Below, one piece after another: positions 28,334 through 37,692 of a stretch of DNA of 64,000 nucleotides. The notes under the pieces are model-generated. The model was given only the letters and a program-made list of their open reading frames with translations, did no database searches and had not been told where the DNA came from. The DNA is from Serinibacter arcticus (GTDB lineage: Bacteria; Actinomycetota; Actinomycetes; Actinomycetales; Beutenbergiaceae). The stretch spans positions 2,914,001 through 2,978,000 of the forward strand of contig NZ_PYHR01000002.1 in the NCBI RefSeq assembly GCF_003121705.1, read 5' to 3'. The translations under genes and the position numbers were made by a program. How positions within the stretch are numbered: position 1 is the first letter of the stretch; each line of letters starts with the position of its first letter.

Positions 28334-28373
28334 CGACGGCGTCCGGTGGCCTCACGGCCGCCGGGCGCCGTCG
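28334..28373 (+). terminator. Terminator-like hairpin after the GH92 gene
   Basis: CGACGGCGTCCGGTGGC pairs with GCCGCCGGGCGCCGTCG at 15 of 17 positions, starting 21 bases after the stop. Confidence 0.65.
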
Positions 28374-28449
28374 TCGTTGCGGCGGTTACGGTGGAGCTCA
28401 GCCCGATCTCGATCCCGTCGCCGCAGCCGGGAGTCCAGGAGGACGCCGG

Positions 28450-31400
28450 ATGACCGCACGACCGTCACCGCGCCGTCGTGCGCGCGCCCGCGCCGCGGCC
28501 CTCGTCGTGGCGACGCTCGCCCTGGTCGGTTCCCTGGCCGCCGTCCCGGCGACGGCGGGCCCCGATCCGACGGCGACGCCGGCGGATCCGACCGTGGTGG
28601 TCGGCGACGACTGGGTCGTCACCGGTGCGGGCGGCCGCTACGAGGTCGTCCTGGAGCTGCCGGAACCCCTCGAGGCCCGGGCCGCGGCGCCCACCGTCGT
28701 CGTCGACGGCGTGGAGCTGGACACCGCGCAGGTGTCGGAGGACGGCCGCACGCTGACGGCCGTCACCGACGACCCGGCGGTGCTGGAGGCGGACGCCGTC
28801 GAGGCCGGCTGGTCCGGTCAGACCCCGACCGACGCCCTCCCCGCCGTGACCGGACCGACCACGACGGCGCTGCCGAGCGCGGTGCCGTTCCCGCTCGACC
28901 CGACCGCCGGCGGTCCGTACGGGTTCCAGAGGATCAGCTACGACGGCGGCCGGCAGGTCGTGCCGCTCGAGGGGATGGGCAGCACGCTCGGCGAGCTGGC
29001 CGGCGTCGTCCACGTGCCGGTCGGCGCCCCGGGGGAGCGACCGGTCGTGCTCGTGCTGCACGGCCGGGGAGGGCCCTGCCGGACCGCCGGCGGCGCGGTG
29101 GTGTTCACCTATCCGTGCACCGCCGCCCAGACCGAGGTGGCGTCGGCGGACGGGTTCACCACGCTGGGCGAGACGCTCGCCTCGTTCGGCTACGTCGTCG
29201 TCTCGATCAGCGCCAACGCCATCAGCGCCTACGACAACTCTCGCGCGCGCGACCTCGGTACCGCCGCGCGCGGCTCCCTCGTGCTGACCCACCTCGACCT
29301 GCTCGCCCGGGCCGACGCCGGGACGTCGACGATCCCGGCGCTCGCGCCGCTCCAGGGCAGGCTCGATCTCGACGACGTCGGTCTCGTCGGCCACTCGCGC
29401 GGGGCGAGGGCGTCGTGCGCGCCGCGCACCTCGCGGCCGAGCGGAACGCCCCCGTGACGATCACGTCCGCGCTGCTGCTCGCTCCGTCGGACTTCGGCCG
29501 GGTCGCGCTGCCGGACGTCCCGACGGCGGTCGTGCTGCCCTACTGCGACGGCGACCTCACCACGCTGCCCGGCCAGCGGATCGTCGACGACTCCGTCGCC
29601 GCGTTCGACGACGACGTGCTGCGGGTCACCGCGCTCGTCCAGGGAGCCAACCACAACGGCTTCACGACGGCGTGGCCCACCGACGACTGGGCGCGCCCCG
29701 ACGGGCCGGACCCGGGTTCCACCGATCCCGTCTGCGGCGCCTCGGCGCCCGGCCGGCTGGCCGTAGCCGACCAGCTCGACCTGCGGGACTCCTGGGCGGC
29801 CGCCTGGTTCCGCCTCACCCTGGGCGACGAGATCGCCCTGCTGCCGATGTTCGACGGGTCGGGGGCCGTGCCCGACGCGCTCGGCGGCGCCGTCGTCACC
29901 ACGACGGCCTCGGTCCCGCGGGGGAGCCGGACCGCGACGGCGACGCCGACCGCCCTGTCGGTGGGGACGGCCGCGGGGTCGGCAGACGCCTGCGCCTCGT
30001 TCGACGGTCGGCCGGCGCCGGGGGTCGGCGGCGTGTGCCTGAGCCTCGCGGGTCCCGGCGCCCTCGCGGTCGAGCAGGTCCCGCACCTCGCCCCGGCGCA
30101 GCTGGTGCCCTCGCTGCCGGCGTCGGGGATCACCCGGGTCGGCTGGACCGGGCCGGGAGCCGGCGCCGAGGCGCGGCTCGCGGCGGGCGGGACCGACGTC
30201 TCGATGCGCGCCGCCCTGACCCTCCGGGCGGCCGCCTGGCCCGTCCCCGACCCCGCGCACCCCGCGCCCGCGGTCGATCTCGTGCTGGTGGACACCCACG
30301 GCGTCCGGGCCGCCGTCGACCTGGCCGACCACAGCGACGCCCTGACTCCGCTGCCCGGGACGTCGGCCCCGCTCGCCCGGACGCTGCTGCGGCAGGTCAC
30401 CGTCCCGCTCACCGCCTTCGGCGGCGTGGACCTGACGTCGATCGCCGCGGTCGAGGTGGTCGGCGCGACCTCCGCCGGCTCGGTGCTGGTGGCCGACCTC
30501 GCGTTCACGACCCCCGCCGTCGGCGCGCCCGTGGGCCTCGACCTGCCGTCCGTGACCGTCCAGGGCGGAACGGTCGAGGAGGGGTCGGGTGCCGGGACGG
30601 CGCTGATCGGGCTCCACCTCGACCCCGCCCCCACGGCGGCGGTGGAGGTCGCGGTCGAGCTGAGGGGGGTGGGGATCGCGGGCCCGCGGCCGGCGCTCGT
30701 CCGCCGCACGATCGCGCCGGGCACCACGTGCCTCGCGGTGGCGGTCCCGATCCAGGGCGACACGTCGCCGTCGGCCGCCCGCCTGACGGGGGAGCGCGTG
30801 ACGGTGGTCGGGACCGGGGGCGTGATCCCCGGCACGACGGCGACCGACGAGCTCGTCGTCCGCGAGGACGACGGGGTGATCCGGTTCGTCGGGGGCGTGT
30901 GGGTGCCGGCCGACTCGGCCCGCAGCCCCGGACCGCAGGCGGACCCGTGCGCACCCCGCGCGTCGTCGGTGTTCCTCGACGTCCCCGCCGGCTTGCCGTT
31001 CGAGGACGAGATCGGCTGGCTCGCGGCCTCCGGGGTCTCGACGGGCTGGACGGTCGCCGCCGGTCAGGAGTTCCGCCCGCTCGCGCCCATCGCGCGCGAC
31101 GCCATGGCGGCCTTCCTCTACCGGCACGCCGGCTCGCCGGACTTCACGATGCCGACCACCTCGCCGTTCGCCGACGTCAGCCCCACCCAGCAGCACTACC
31201 GGGCGATGGCGTGGCTGGCCACGACGGGGATCAGCACGGGCTGGGCGACGCCGCGCGGTCAGGAGTTCCGTCCGTTCGAGCCGATCAACCGCGATGCGAT
31301 GGCGGCGTTCCTCTACCGCTACGCGGGCTCGCCGTCGTTCACCCCGACCGGGCCGTCGCCGTTCCTGGACGTGCCGGCCGGGATGCCGTTCGAGCGCGAG

Positions 31401-31544
31401 ATGCGCTGGCTCGCCGCCGAGGGCATCAGCGCCGGCTGGACCGTTCCGGGCGGATCGGAGTACCGGCCCCTGGTGCCGATCAACCGCGACGCGATGGCGA
31501 CGTTCCTGCACCGGTACTCCGGGCGTCCAGCGACGCCGCGCTGA
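28450..31544 (+). CDS. Secreted alpha/beta-hydrolase-like protein, SLH-like tail (frameshifted)
   Basis: About 1,031 residues if one missing G in the run at 29401-29404 is restored. Without it the protein stops at 29457, right after the nucleophile elbow. AGGAGG precedes ATG 28450. Signal peptide (1-37), a small beta domain, then an alpha/beta-hydrolase core with an oxyanion-type VVLVLHGRGG and the nucleophile motif GLVGHSRGG, continuing with PYCDGDL and GANHNGF. A middle jelly-roll region and a Calx-beta-like domain lead to three SLH-like repeats (about 30960-31541). Closely parallels the next gene along its whole length, which is how the frameshift was placed. Esterase or lipase activity is likely; substrate unknown. 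Confidence 0.82.
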
Positions 31545-31605
31545 CGCGTCGCTCACCCGTCGCTGATGCGCCGCTGACCCCTCACTGACCCCTCGCTGAC
31601 CCACC
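31540..31605. repeat. Six tandem 11-bp repeats starting within the stop codon region
   Basis: Units of the type GCTGACCCCTC/GCTGACGCGTC, six in a row, beginning at the end of the preceding gene. The TGA of the first unit is its stop codon; several later units repeat TGA. Confidence 0.75.
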
Positions 31606-31636
31606 GCGTCAGTCCGGGTGTGCGAACCCGTTCCGT

Positions 31637-31650
31637 CGGAAACGTTTCCG
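31637..31650. promoter_or_regulatory. LacI-type operator-like palindrome
   Basis: CGGAAACGTTTCCG, a perfect 14-bp palindrome with central CG, as in LacI/GalR-family operators, 163 bases before ATG 31813. No LacI-family gene is in the window. The remaining part of 31606-31812 holds no gene. Confidence 0.45.
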
Positions 31651-31812
31651 GCATGAGTCGGGACCGGCCGGATCGAAACACAGCCGTTCCACAGGAGAAA
31701 CCGCCGCTCAAGGTTGCCGGGAGATGGTGACGACACCACCACACCTCGGCGTCGCCGTCGAACGCGTGGCACGCCTGCGGCCGCACGCGCCGCACAACTC
31801 CTGAGGAGCACG

Positions 31813-34800
31813 ATGAGAAAGACTCCAGCACGTCGTCGATCACTGGGGTGGGGCGCGGCCGCGGCCGTCGTCGCTCTCGTGGCGACCCCGGTCGCCGCGC
31901 AGGCGGCCCCCGACGCCCCCCTCGTGATCCAGGGGGACGGCTGGAAGGTCGAGCAGGTCAGCGGTCTGTACGAGGTCAGCGTCCAGCTGGACGCGCAGCT
32001 CGAGGTCAGGAGCGCCGCCCCCGCGGTGTTCGTGGACGGGGTCGAGGTGGGCAGCGCGGTCGAGTCGGCGGACGGGCTCACGCTCACCGTCGTGACGGCG
32101 GACCCCGCCGTCCTCGACGCCTCCGCGGTCGAGGCGGGCTGGTCCGGCCAGCCGCTCGGGTCGACGTCGTCGCCCGCGCAGCAGCGGAGCGCCTCGCCGC
32201 AGGGCGCCGCCCCGCAGAGCACGTCGCCGCAGGCGATCACCGACGTCGAGACGTACGCCATCGCGGCCGACCCGACGGCGCCCGGCGAGTTCACCGTCGC
32301 CCGCGCCGACTACGACCTGGGCGACCAGGCCGTCGACCTCGTCGACATCGGCGGCATCAAGGGCGAGGTCCGCGCTGCGGTCTACTACCCCGTGGAGGCG
32401 GAGGGCGAGCGCCCGGTCGTGATGTTCCTGCACGGCCGCCACACCTCGTGCACCCAGGGCACGCCCAACCCGCTGCGCTACCCGTGCGGGCCGAACCAGA
32501 TCGACATCCCCAGCTTCGAGGGCTACGACGCCCCGGCCGAGACGCTCGCGTCCAACGGCTACGTAGTCGTCTCGATCGCCGCGAACGCGATCAACTCCAA
32601 CGACAACCAGCTCGCCCCCGACTACGGCGCGACCGCCCGCGGTGGGCTCGTGCTGAGCCACCTCGAGCTGCTCGCCGAGGCGAACGCGGGCGAGGCCGAG
32701 GGCCTGTCCGCCGAGCTGGCCGGACGCCTCGACCTCGACCACGTCGGCCTCATGGGCCACTCGCGCGGCGGTGACGGCGTCGTGCGCGCCGCCCTCATGA
32801 ACGAGGCGCTGGAGGAGCCGTTCGGCATCGAGTCGGTCCTCCCGCTCGCGCCGGTCGACTTCGGCCGCCTCAGCCTCCCGAACGTGCCGACCTACACGCT
32901 GCTGCCGTACTGCGACGGCGACGTGGTCAACCTGCAGGGCCAGCACTTCTACGAGGACTCCCGGCACGCGTTCGACGACGGGGTGCTCCGCGCCACCGGC
33001 CTCGTGATGGGTGCCAACCACAACTTCTTCAACACCAACTGGACCCCGGGCCTGTACCCCTACGCCGTCTCCGACGACTGGGCCGCGCAGGACCGCCAGC
33101 AGGTCAACCCCGTCTGCGGCCAGAACGCCGAGCCGCGCCTGACCCCGGCCGAGCAGTACTCGCTCGGTGACGCCTACGTCTCCGCGTGGTTCCTGCTGAC
33201 CATGGGTGGCCAGGACGAGTTCCTGCCGATGTTCGACGGTTCGGGTGCGGTGCCCGACGTCGTCGGCGACGCCCAGGTCTACACGGTCGCCTCGCAGGCC
33301 GGCGCGAGCCAGCTCGACGTCGCCCCGCTGATGACCGAGTCCACGCGCGTCACGGTGCAGGGCGCGGCGGTCGCCACCTACTGCGCCTCGCTCGACGGCC
33401 GTCCGTTCCCGCAGCAGATCCCCGCGTGCGCCCAGACGGCGAACGTCACCAGCTCGCAGGCCCCGCACTGGACGCCGATGCGGTTCGCGCCGTCGGCCCC
33501 CAGCGGTCAGATGCTCGACCTGCGCTGGACCGCCGCCGGCGGCGGCGTCCGCATCGCGCTGCCGACCGGCTCGCGCGACGTGTCCGGCTTCGAGAACCTC
33601 TCCTTCCGCGGAGCTCCCGGCCAGCTCACCACCGGCGCCCAGGACCTGACGGTCTCGGTGCTGGACGGTTCCGGCCGCACGGCGTCGTTCACGGTCTCGC
33701 AGGTCAGCGGGGCGCTCGCGCCGCTGCCCGGCACCGCGACGCCCCTGAAGAAGACCTACCTGCGCACGATCAGCTACCCGGTGGCGAGCCTCACGGGGAT
33801 CGACCTCACCGACGTCCGCCAGATCCGCCTCGCCGGGGTGGGCGCGTCCGGGTCGGTGTACCTGTCCGACGTGGCGTTCTCCACGCCCGACGTCGGCGGG
33901 GTGGCCGAGCTCGGCCTCCCGAGCCTCACCGTCGGCGACGCCTACGTGAACGAGGGCGACGGCCCGGGCGAGGCCCTCATCGGCCTGCGCCTGTCCGCGC
34001 CCAGCACCGTCCCGGTCACCACCTACGTGGAGGCGATCGGCGGCTCCGGCACCCCCGGCGCGCAGCGACTGGCGTCGTCGGTCACCTTCGCCCCCGGCCA
34101 GACGTGCGTTGCGTTCGCCGTGCCGCTCGAGGGCGACCGTCTGCCCTCGCGCGTGCCGACGACGTCGATCGCCGTCACCGCCGCTACCGTCACCAACGCC
34201 GTCACGGCCGACGCCTTCGGGCTGCTCACCGTGCGCGAGGACGACGCCGTCGTGCTCGCGGACGGCACGGTCGGCGTCATGGCGCCGGACCCGGGCCCGC
34301 AGGCCGACCCGTGCGCGCTGCGCGCCGACGAGGTCTTCACGGACGTCGCGCCGACCAACCAGTTCGTCGACGAGATCAGCTGGCTGGTGGCCACCAAGGT
34401 CACCACCGGCTGGGACACGCCGTCGGGCAAGGAGTTCCGCCCGCTCGCCCCCGTGGCGCGCGATGCGATGGCGGCGTTCCTGTACCGCTACGCGGGTTCG
34501 CCCGAGTACACGGCCCCGACGGTCTCGCCGTTCGTGGACGTCGCGACGACGAACCAGTTCTACAAGGAGATCGCCTGGCTGTCCGAGCGCGGGGTCAGCC
34601 TCGGCTGGGACACCCCGGCGGGCAAGGAGTTCCGTCCGCTCGCCCCGGTGGCGCGCGACGCGATGGCGGCGTTCCTGTACCGCTACGCGGGTTCGCCCGA
34701 GTACACGGCCCCGACGGTCTCGCCGTTCGTGGACGTCGCCACGAGCAACCCGTTCTACAAGGAGATCGCCTGGCTCGCCTCGACCGGCATCTCCACGGGC

Positions 34801-34899
34801 TGGCCGCAGGTGGACGACACGGTGAAGTTCGAGCCGTTCGTCTCGGTCAAGCGTGACGCCATGGCCGCGTTCCTGTTCCGGTACGCCGACCAGAGCTGA
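31813..34899 (+). CDS. Secreted alpha/beta-hydrolase-like protein, SLH-like tail
   Basis: 1,028 residues; GAGGAG precedes ATG 31813. Intact paralogue of the gene at 28450. Signal peptide ending AQA (about 33); N-terminal beta domain; Ser/Gln-rich linker (about 118-145); alpha/beta-hydrolase core with VVMFLHGRH (about 208) and nucleophile motif GLMGHSRGG (about 314), PYCDGDVV and GANHNFFN; a jelly-roll region; Calx-beta-like domain (about 696-811, VNEGDGPGEALIGLRLS); three SLH-like repeats (about 840-1028). The His in MGANHN is a candidate catalytic residue. Substrate unknown. A LacI-like operator upstream suggests sugar-linked control. Confidence 0.85.
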   Translation: MRKTPARRRSLGWGAAAAVVALVATPVAAQAAPDAPLVIQGDGWKVEQVSGLYEVSVQLDAQLEVRSAAPAVFVDGVEVGSAVESADGLTLTVVTADPAVLDASAVEAGWSGQPLGSTSSPAQQRSASPQGAAPQSTSPQAITDVETYAIAADPTAPGEFTVARADYDLGDQAVDLVDIGGIKGEVRAAVYYPVEAEGERPVVMFLHGRHTSCTQGTPNPLRYPCGPNQIDIPSFEGYDAPAETLASNGYVVVSIAANAINSNDNQLAPDYGATARGGLVLSHLELLAEANAGEAEGLSAELAGRLDLDHVGLMGHSRGGDGVVRAALMNEALEEPFGIESVLPLAPVDFGRLSLPNVPTYTLLPYCDGDVVNLQGQHFYEDSRHAFDDGVLRATGLVMGANHNFFNTNWTPGLYPYAVSDDWAAQDRQQVNPVCGQNAEPRLTPAEQYSLGDAYVSAWFLLTMGGQDEFLPMFDGSGAVPDVVGDAQVYTVASQAGASQLDVAPLMTESTRVTVQGAAVATYCASLDGRPFPQQIPACAQTANVTSSQAPHWTPMRFAPSAPSGQMLDLRWTAAGGGVRIALPTGSRDVSGFENLSFRGAPGQLTTGAQDLTVSVLDGSGRTASFTVSQVSGALAPLPGTATPLKKTYLRTISYPVASLTGIDLTDVRQIRLAGVGASGSVYLSDVAFSTPDVGGVAELGLPSLTVGDAYVNEGDGPGEALIGLRLSAPSTVPVTTYVEAIGGSGTPGAQRLASSVTFAPGQTCVAFAVPLEGDRLPSRVPTTSIAVTAATVTNAVTADAFGLLTVREDDAVVLADGTVGVMAPDPGPQADPCALRADEVFTDVAPTNQFVDEISWLVATKVTTGWDTPSGKEFRPLAPVARDAMAAFLYRYAGSPEYTAPTVSPFVDVATTNQFYKEIAWLSERGVSLGWDTPAGKEFRPLAPVARDAMAAFLYRYAGSPEYTAPTVSPFVDVATSNPFYKEIAWLASTGISTGWPQVDDTVKFEPFVSVKRDAMAAFLFRYADQS

Positions 34900-34914
34900 C
34901 GGTTCTGGAATGAC

Positions 34915-34948
34915 GAAGGCCGGGTCCCCTCGCGGGGGCCCGGCCTTC
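34915..34948. terminator. Bidirectional terminator after the secreted hydrolase
   Basis: GAAGGCCGGGTCCCC-TCGC-GGGGGCCCGGCCTTC, 14 of 15 pairs. Between convergent genes (31813 and the thioredoxin gene). A run of GTGGTGCTG-like repeats follows at 34960-34998. Confidence 0.8.
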
Positions 34949-34995
34949 GGTCTGTCTGCTGGGTGGTGCCGTGGTGCTGTGGTGCTGGGTGGTGC

Positions 34996-35385
34996 TCAGG
35001 CGTCGACGGCGTCGGCCTTCTCGCTCGCCTCCTGGGCGGCGATGTCGGCGCGGACCTTGTCCATGTCGAGGTCGTTGACGGCGGTGAGGAGCTCCTCGAA
35101 CGCCGCCGGCGGCAGGGCGCCCGAGGAACGGTGGACGAGGATCTGGTCGCGGAAGACCATCAGCGTCGGGATCGAGGAGATGCCGGCCTGACCGGCGAGC
35201 TCCTGCTCGGCGTCGGTGTCGACCTTCGCGAAGACGACGTCGCCGTGCTTCTCGGACGCGGCCGAGAAGGTCGGTGCGAACTGCTTGCACGGGCCGCACC
35301 ACTCGGCCCAGAAGTCGACGACGACCGTGCCGTTGCCGGTGATCGTCTCGCCGAAGGTGGCGGCCGTGAGGTCGATGGTGCTCAT
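34996..35385 (-). CDS. Thioredoxin
   Basis: 129 residues. Thioredoxin fold with the redox-active WCGPC motif near residue 30 and the cis-Pro loop SIPTL near 75. Cytoplasmic dithiol-disulfide reductant. ATG 35385 is chosen because AAGGAG lies eight bases upstream, which also removes an unusual extension. It carries a short charged C-terminal helix (about 20 residues) beyond the usual 105-110 residues. No thioredoxin reductase gene is nearby. Confidence 0.92.
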   Translation of the reverse strand: MSTIDLTAATFGETITGNGTVVVDFWAEWCGPCKQFAPTFSAASEKHGDVVFAKVDTDAEQELAGQAGISSIPTLMVFRDQILVHRSSGALPPAAFEELLTAVNDLDMDKVRADIAAQEASEKADAVDA

Positions 35386-35419
35386 GCTGCGCACTCCTTG
35401 GGGTTCGGGGCTGGTGTGC

Positions 35420-36754
35420 CTACGGGAGAACGTCGCGAGGTCCGTCTTCATTCCGCGACGGCGCGGGCGCGTCCTCCGGGGCCGTCGCGGCCAGCTCGCC
35501 GTGGGGCTCGGCGACCTCCTCGCCGTCGGCCTCGGGGACGGGGGTCGTGAGCCGGCCCCGGCTGCGGACCGCCATGGCCACCACGGTGACGACGACGGCG
35601 ACCGCGCCCGCCCCGATCGAGACCAGGAAGCCGGAGTGCGAGCCGTGCACGTCGATGAGCGGGCCGGCGACGGCGGAGCCGCCCGCGACCCCGACGCCCA
35701 GCGCGGTGCCGATCCAGGTCAGGCCCTCGGTGAGGCGGTCCCTCGGCACGATCGCCTGCACGAGGGCGTTGCCGGTGATGAGCGTCGGGGCGATGGCGAT
35801 ACCGACGACGAGCATGACGGCGGCCAGGACGAGCAGCGAGCTCGCGAAGAAGAACATCGTGACGCCGACGGCGAGCGCGACCGTGCCGATCGCGAACCGG
35901 CGCCACAGCGAGGCCTTCCAGTCGCGCGCGCCGTAGAAGAGTCCGCCGACCAGCGAGCCGCCGGCGAAGCACGCGAGGATCACGCCGGCCAGGCCCTTGT
36001 TGCCGACCTCCTCCGCGAAGGCGACGGTGGCGACGTCGGTCGCGCCGAAGATCGCGCCCATGCAGATGAAGACGACGACGAGCACGCCCATCGCGCGCGA
36101 GCGCAGCAGCGAGGTGCGTCGCACGCCGTCGGTCCGCGGACCGCTCGGGGCCGGCTCGGTGCCGCGCTGCGCGAGGAACCAGTAGCCCCCGACGACGCAC
36201 GTGACGATCGCGACGACGATCCCCGCCGTCGGGTGCACGCTCGTGGCCAGGACGGTCGCGAGGACCGGGCCGATGACGAAGACGACCTCGTCGAGCACCG
36301 ACTCGAGCGAGTAGGCGGTGTGGAGCTCCTTCGAGTCGGCGGCGACGGCGTTCCAGCGCGTGCGCACCAGCGAGCCGATGCTGCCGAGCGTGGCGCCGAC
36401 GACGACCGCCAATGCGAAGAGGACGAAGGTGGGGGAGAGGTTGGTCGCGGCGAACGCGAGCACCGCCAGACCGGACATCGAGATGGCGATGGCGGGGCGC
36501 ATGACGCGCGCCTGGCCGTACCGGTCGATGAGCTTGGCGATCTGGGGCGCGGCGATCGCCTGGGCGATGATGTACGCCGCCGAGACCTGGCCGGCCAGGC
36601 CGTAGGACGCGTAGAGACGGTCGTCGGAGACCATCAGGACGATGCCGATGCCCACCATCGAGATGGGGAAGCGGGCGAGCAGGCCGGCGGCGGAGAACTG
36701 CCAGGCGCCGGGCTTGGTGAGGATCTGACGGTAGGGGTTCGCCACGTGCCTCAT
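35420..36754 (-). CDS. MFS transporter
   Basis: 444 residues with about 12 membrane segments and a conserved motif-A-like loop IAKLIDRYGQARVMRP after segment 2. A charged C-terminal tail follows the last segment. Resembles sugar/drug efflux-type actinobacterial MFS proteins; substrate unknown. Ends 35 bases before the thioredoxin start on the same strand; read-through is possible. Divergent from padR with two long palindromes between. Confidence 0.85.
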   Translation of the reverse strand: MRHVANPYRQILTKPGAWQFSAAGLLARFPISMVGIGIVLMVSDDRLYASYGLAGQVSAAYIIAQAIAAPQIAKLIDRYGQARVMRPAIAISMSGLAVLAFAATNLSPTFVLFALAVVVGATLGSIGSLVRTRWNAVAADSKELHTAYSLESVLDEVVFVIGPVLATVLATSVHPTAGIVVAIVTCVVGGYWFLAQRGTEPAPSGPRTDGVRRTSLLRSRAMGVLVVVFICMGAIFGATDVATVAFAEEVGNKGLAGVILACFAGGSLVGGLFYGARDWKASLWRRFAIGTVALAVGVTMFFFASSLLVLAAVMLVVGIAIAPTLITGNALVQAIVPRDRLTEGLTWIGTALGVGVAGGSAVAGPLIDVHGSHSGFLVSIGAGAVAVVVTVVAMAVRSRGRLTTPVPEADGEEVAEPHGELAATAPEDAPAPSRNEDGPRDVLP

Positions 36755-36844
36755 CTTCTCACCGACCAGGTGGTCGGTTGGGCGTGACGCCAGTCACCGG
36801 GCGGGCGACCCGACCGCGTCCTTGTGGTCGCTGTCCTCCGGTGG

Positions 36845-36895
36845 GCGCGCCCTTGTGGTCGCGATTCCGCGCGTGCAGCGACCACAAGGGCGCGC
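36845..36895. repeat. Perfect 18-bp inverted repeat, MFS / padR gap
   Basis: GCGCGCCCTTGTGGTCGC (36845-36862) and GCGACCACAAGGGCGCGC (36878-36895), 15-base loop. A further partial direct copy, CCTTGTGGTCGC, lies at 36830-36841. Not needed for either gene as far as I can see. Confidence 0.8.
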
Positions 36896-36915
36896 TCGCG
36901 CGCGGGAACTGGGGC

Positions 36916-36943
36916 TTGACCCCTCGCTACTCAGCGCTACTAT
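36916..36943 (+). promoter_or_regulatory. Promoter of the padR-drr operon
   Basis: TTGACC (-35, 36916-36921), 16-base spacer, TACTAT (-10, 36938-36943). The long palindrome covers the -10 box and most of the spacer. Confidence 0.65.
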
Positions 36944-36977
36944 CTACCAGTACCAAGTAGTGCTGAGTAGCGAGGGG
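36920..36977. promoter_or_regulatory. PadR operator candidate: 22-bp-arm palindrome
   Basis: CCCCTCGCTACTCAGC (36920-36935) pairs perfectly with GCTGAGTAGCGAGGGG (36962-36977), and the arms continue inward for about six more bases with one mismatch. It overlaps the promoter and ends at the ribosome-binding site of padR. Autoregulation is the likely purpose. Confidence 0.65.
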
Positions 36978-36983
36978 GTGGCG

Positions 36984-37322
36984 ATGGGCAAGCAGGGCAG
37001 GCAGATGACCGAGATGCTCAAGGGCACCCTCGAGGGCATGGTGCTGGCGCTGGTCCGGGGGCGTCCGGCCTACGGCTACGAGATCACGAGCTGGCTGCGC
37101 GACCAGGGGTTCTCCGACATCGCGGAGGGCACCGTCTACGCCCTCCTCGTCCGGCTCGAGCAGCGCGGCCTCGTTGACGTGGAGAAGGTCCCGTCCGAGA
37201 AGGGGCCGCCGCGCAAGGTCTACACGATCAACGCCGAGGGCGCCGCGTACCTCGACGAGTTCTGGAGGACGTGGAGCTTCCTCGCCGAACGCCTCGACCA
37301 GCTCCGCCAGGAAGGGAACTGA
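36984..37322 (+). CDS. PadR-family transcriptional regulator
   Basis: 112 residues. Winged-helix PadR domain with the typical LKGTLEGMVLALVRGRPAYGYEI opening (split here: LKGTLEGMVLAL then GRPAYGYEI) and EGTVYALLVRLEQRGLV recognition region. Start ATG 36984 follows a GAGGGGGTGG ribosome-binding site. PadR proteins usually repress a neighbouring exporter until a toxic compound binds. First gene of a four-gene operon with DUF1048 and a drug-type ABC exporter; candidate operator lies directly upstream. Confidence 0.93.
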   Translation: MGKQGRQMTEMLKGTLEGMVLALVRGRPAYGYEITSWLRDQGFSDIAEGTVYALLVRLEQRGLVDVEKVPSEKGPPRKVYTINAEGAAYLDEFWRTWSFLAERLDQLRQEGN

Positions 37323-37323
37323 C

Positions 37324-37692
37324 GTGACCGCGAAGTGGATCGAGCTCCTCACGGGATCGCTCGAGGAGAAGAAGCAGTACAAGCAGGCCCAGGCGCGGAT
37401 CGACGCGCTTCCCGAGCCGTACCAGGCCGTGGCCAAGGCGCTGCAGCGCTACCTCATGTACTACGGCCAGATCGGCGACGGACCGACCCTGGTCACGATG
37501 ACCGGCGACCTCGCCGACCTCTGGGACCGCGCCGCCACCGACGGCACGCCCGTGCGCGACGTCGTCGGCGACGACCCGGTCGACTTCGCCGAGACGTTCG
37601 CGAACGCGTACGTGAGCAAGCAGTGGATCGACAAGGAGCGCGCGCGCCTGCTGCGGAGCATCGAGGAGGCCGAACGGGGTGGTGGGCGGTGA
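37324..37692 (+). CDS. DUF1048 domain protein
   Basis: 122 residues, helical and charged. The pattern EEKKQYKQAQARIDALPEPY and ALQRYLMYYG identify DUF1048, a family almost always found between a PadR regulator and an ABC exporter, as here. GTG start directly after the padR stop; its own stop overlaps the next start by four bases. Activity unknown. Confidence 0.88.
   Translation: MTAKWIELLTGSLEEKKQYKQAQARIDALPEPYQAVAKALQRYLMYYGQIGDGPTLVTMTGDLADLWDRAATDGTPVRDVVGDDPVDFAETFANAYVSKQWIDKERARLLRSIEEAERGGGR

Noticed and set aside
17270-34899. Horizontally acquired island
   Set aside because: GC content and codon usage by eye match the flanks, and there is no integrase, transposase, direct repeat or tRNA at the borders. 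Recent transfer is not supported.
34960-34998. Direct repeats GTGGTGCTG as a regulatory array
   Set aside because: They lie after a terminator and directly at the 3' end of the thioredoxin gene; probably simple-sequence expansion.
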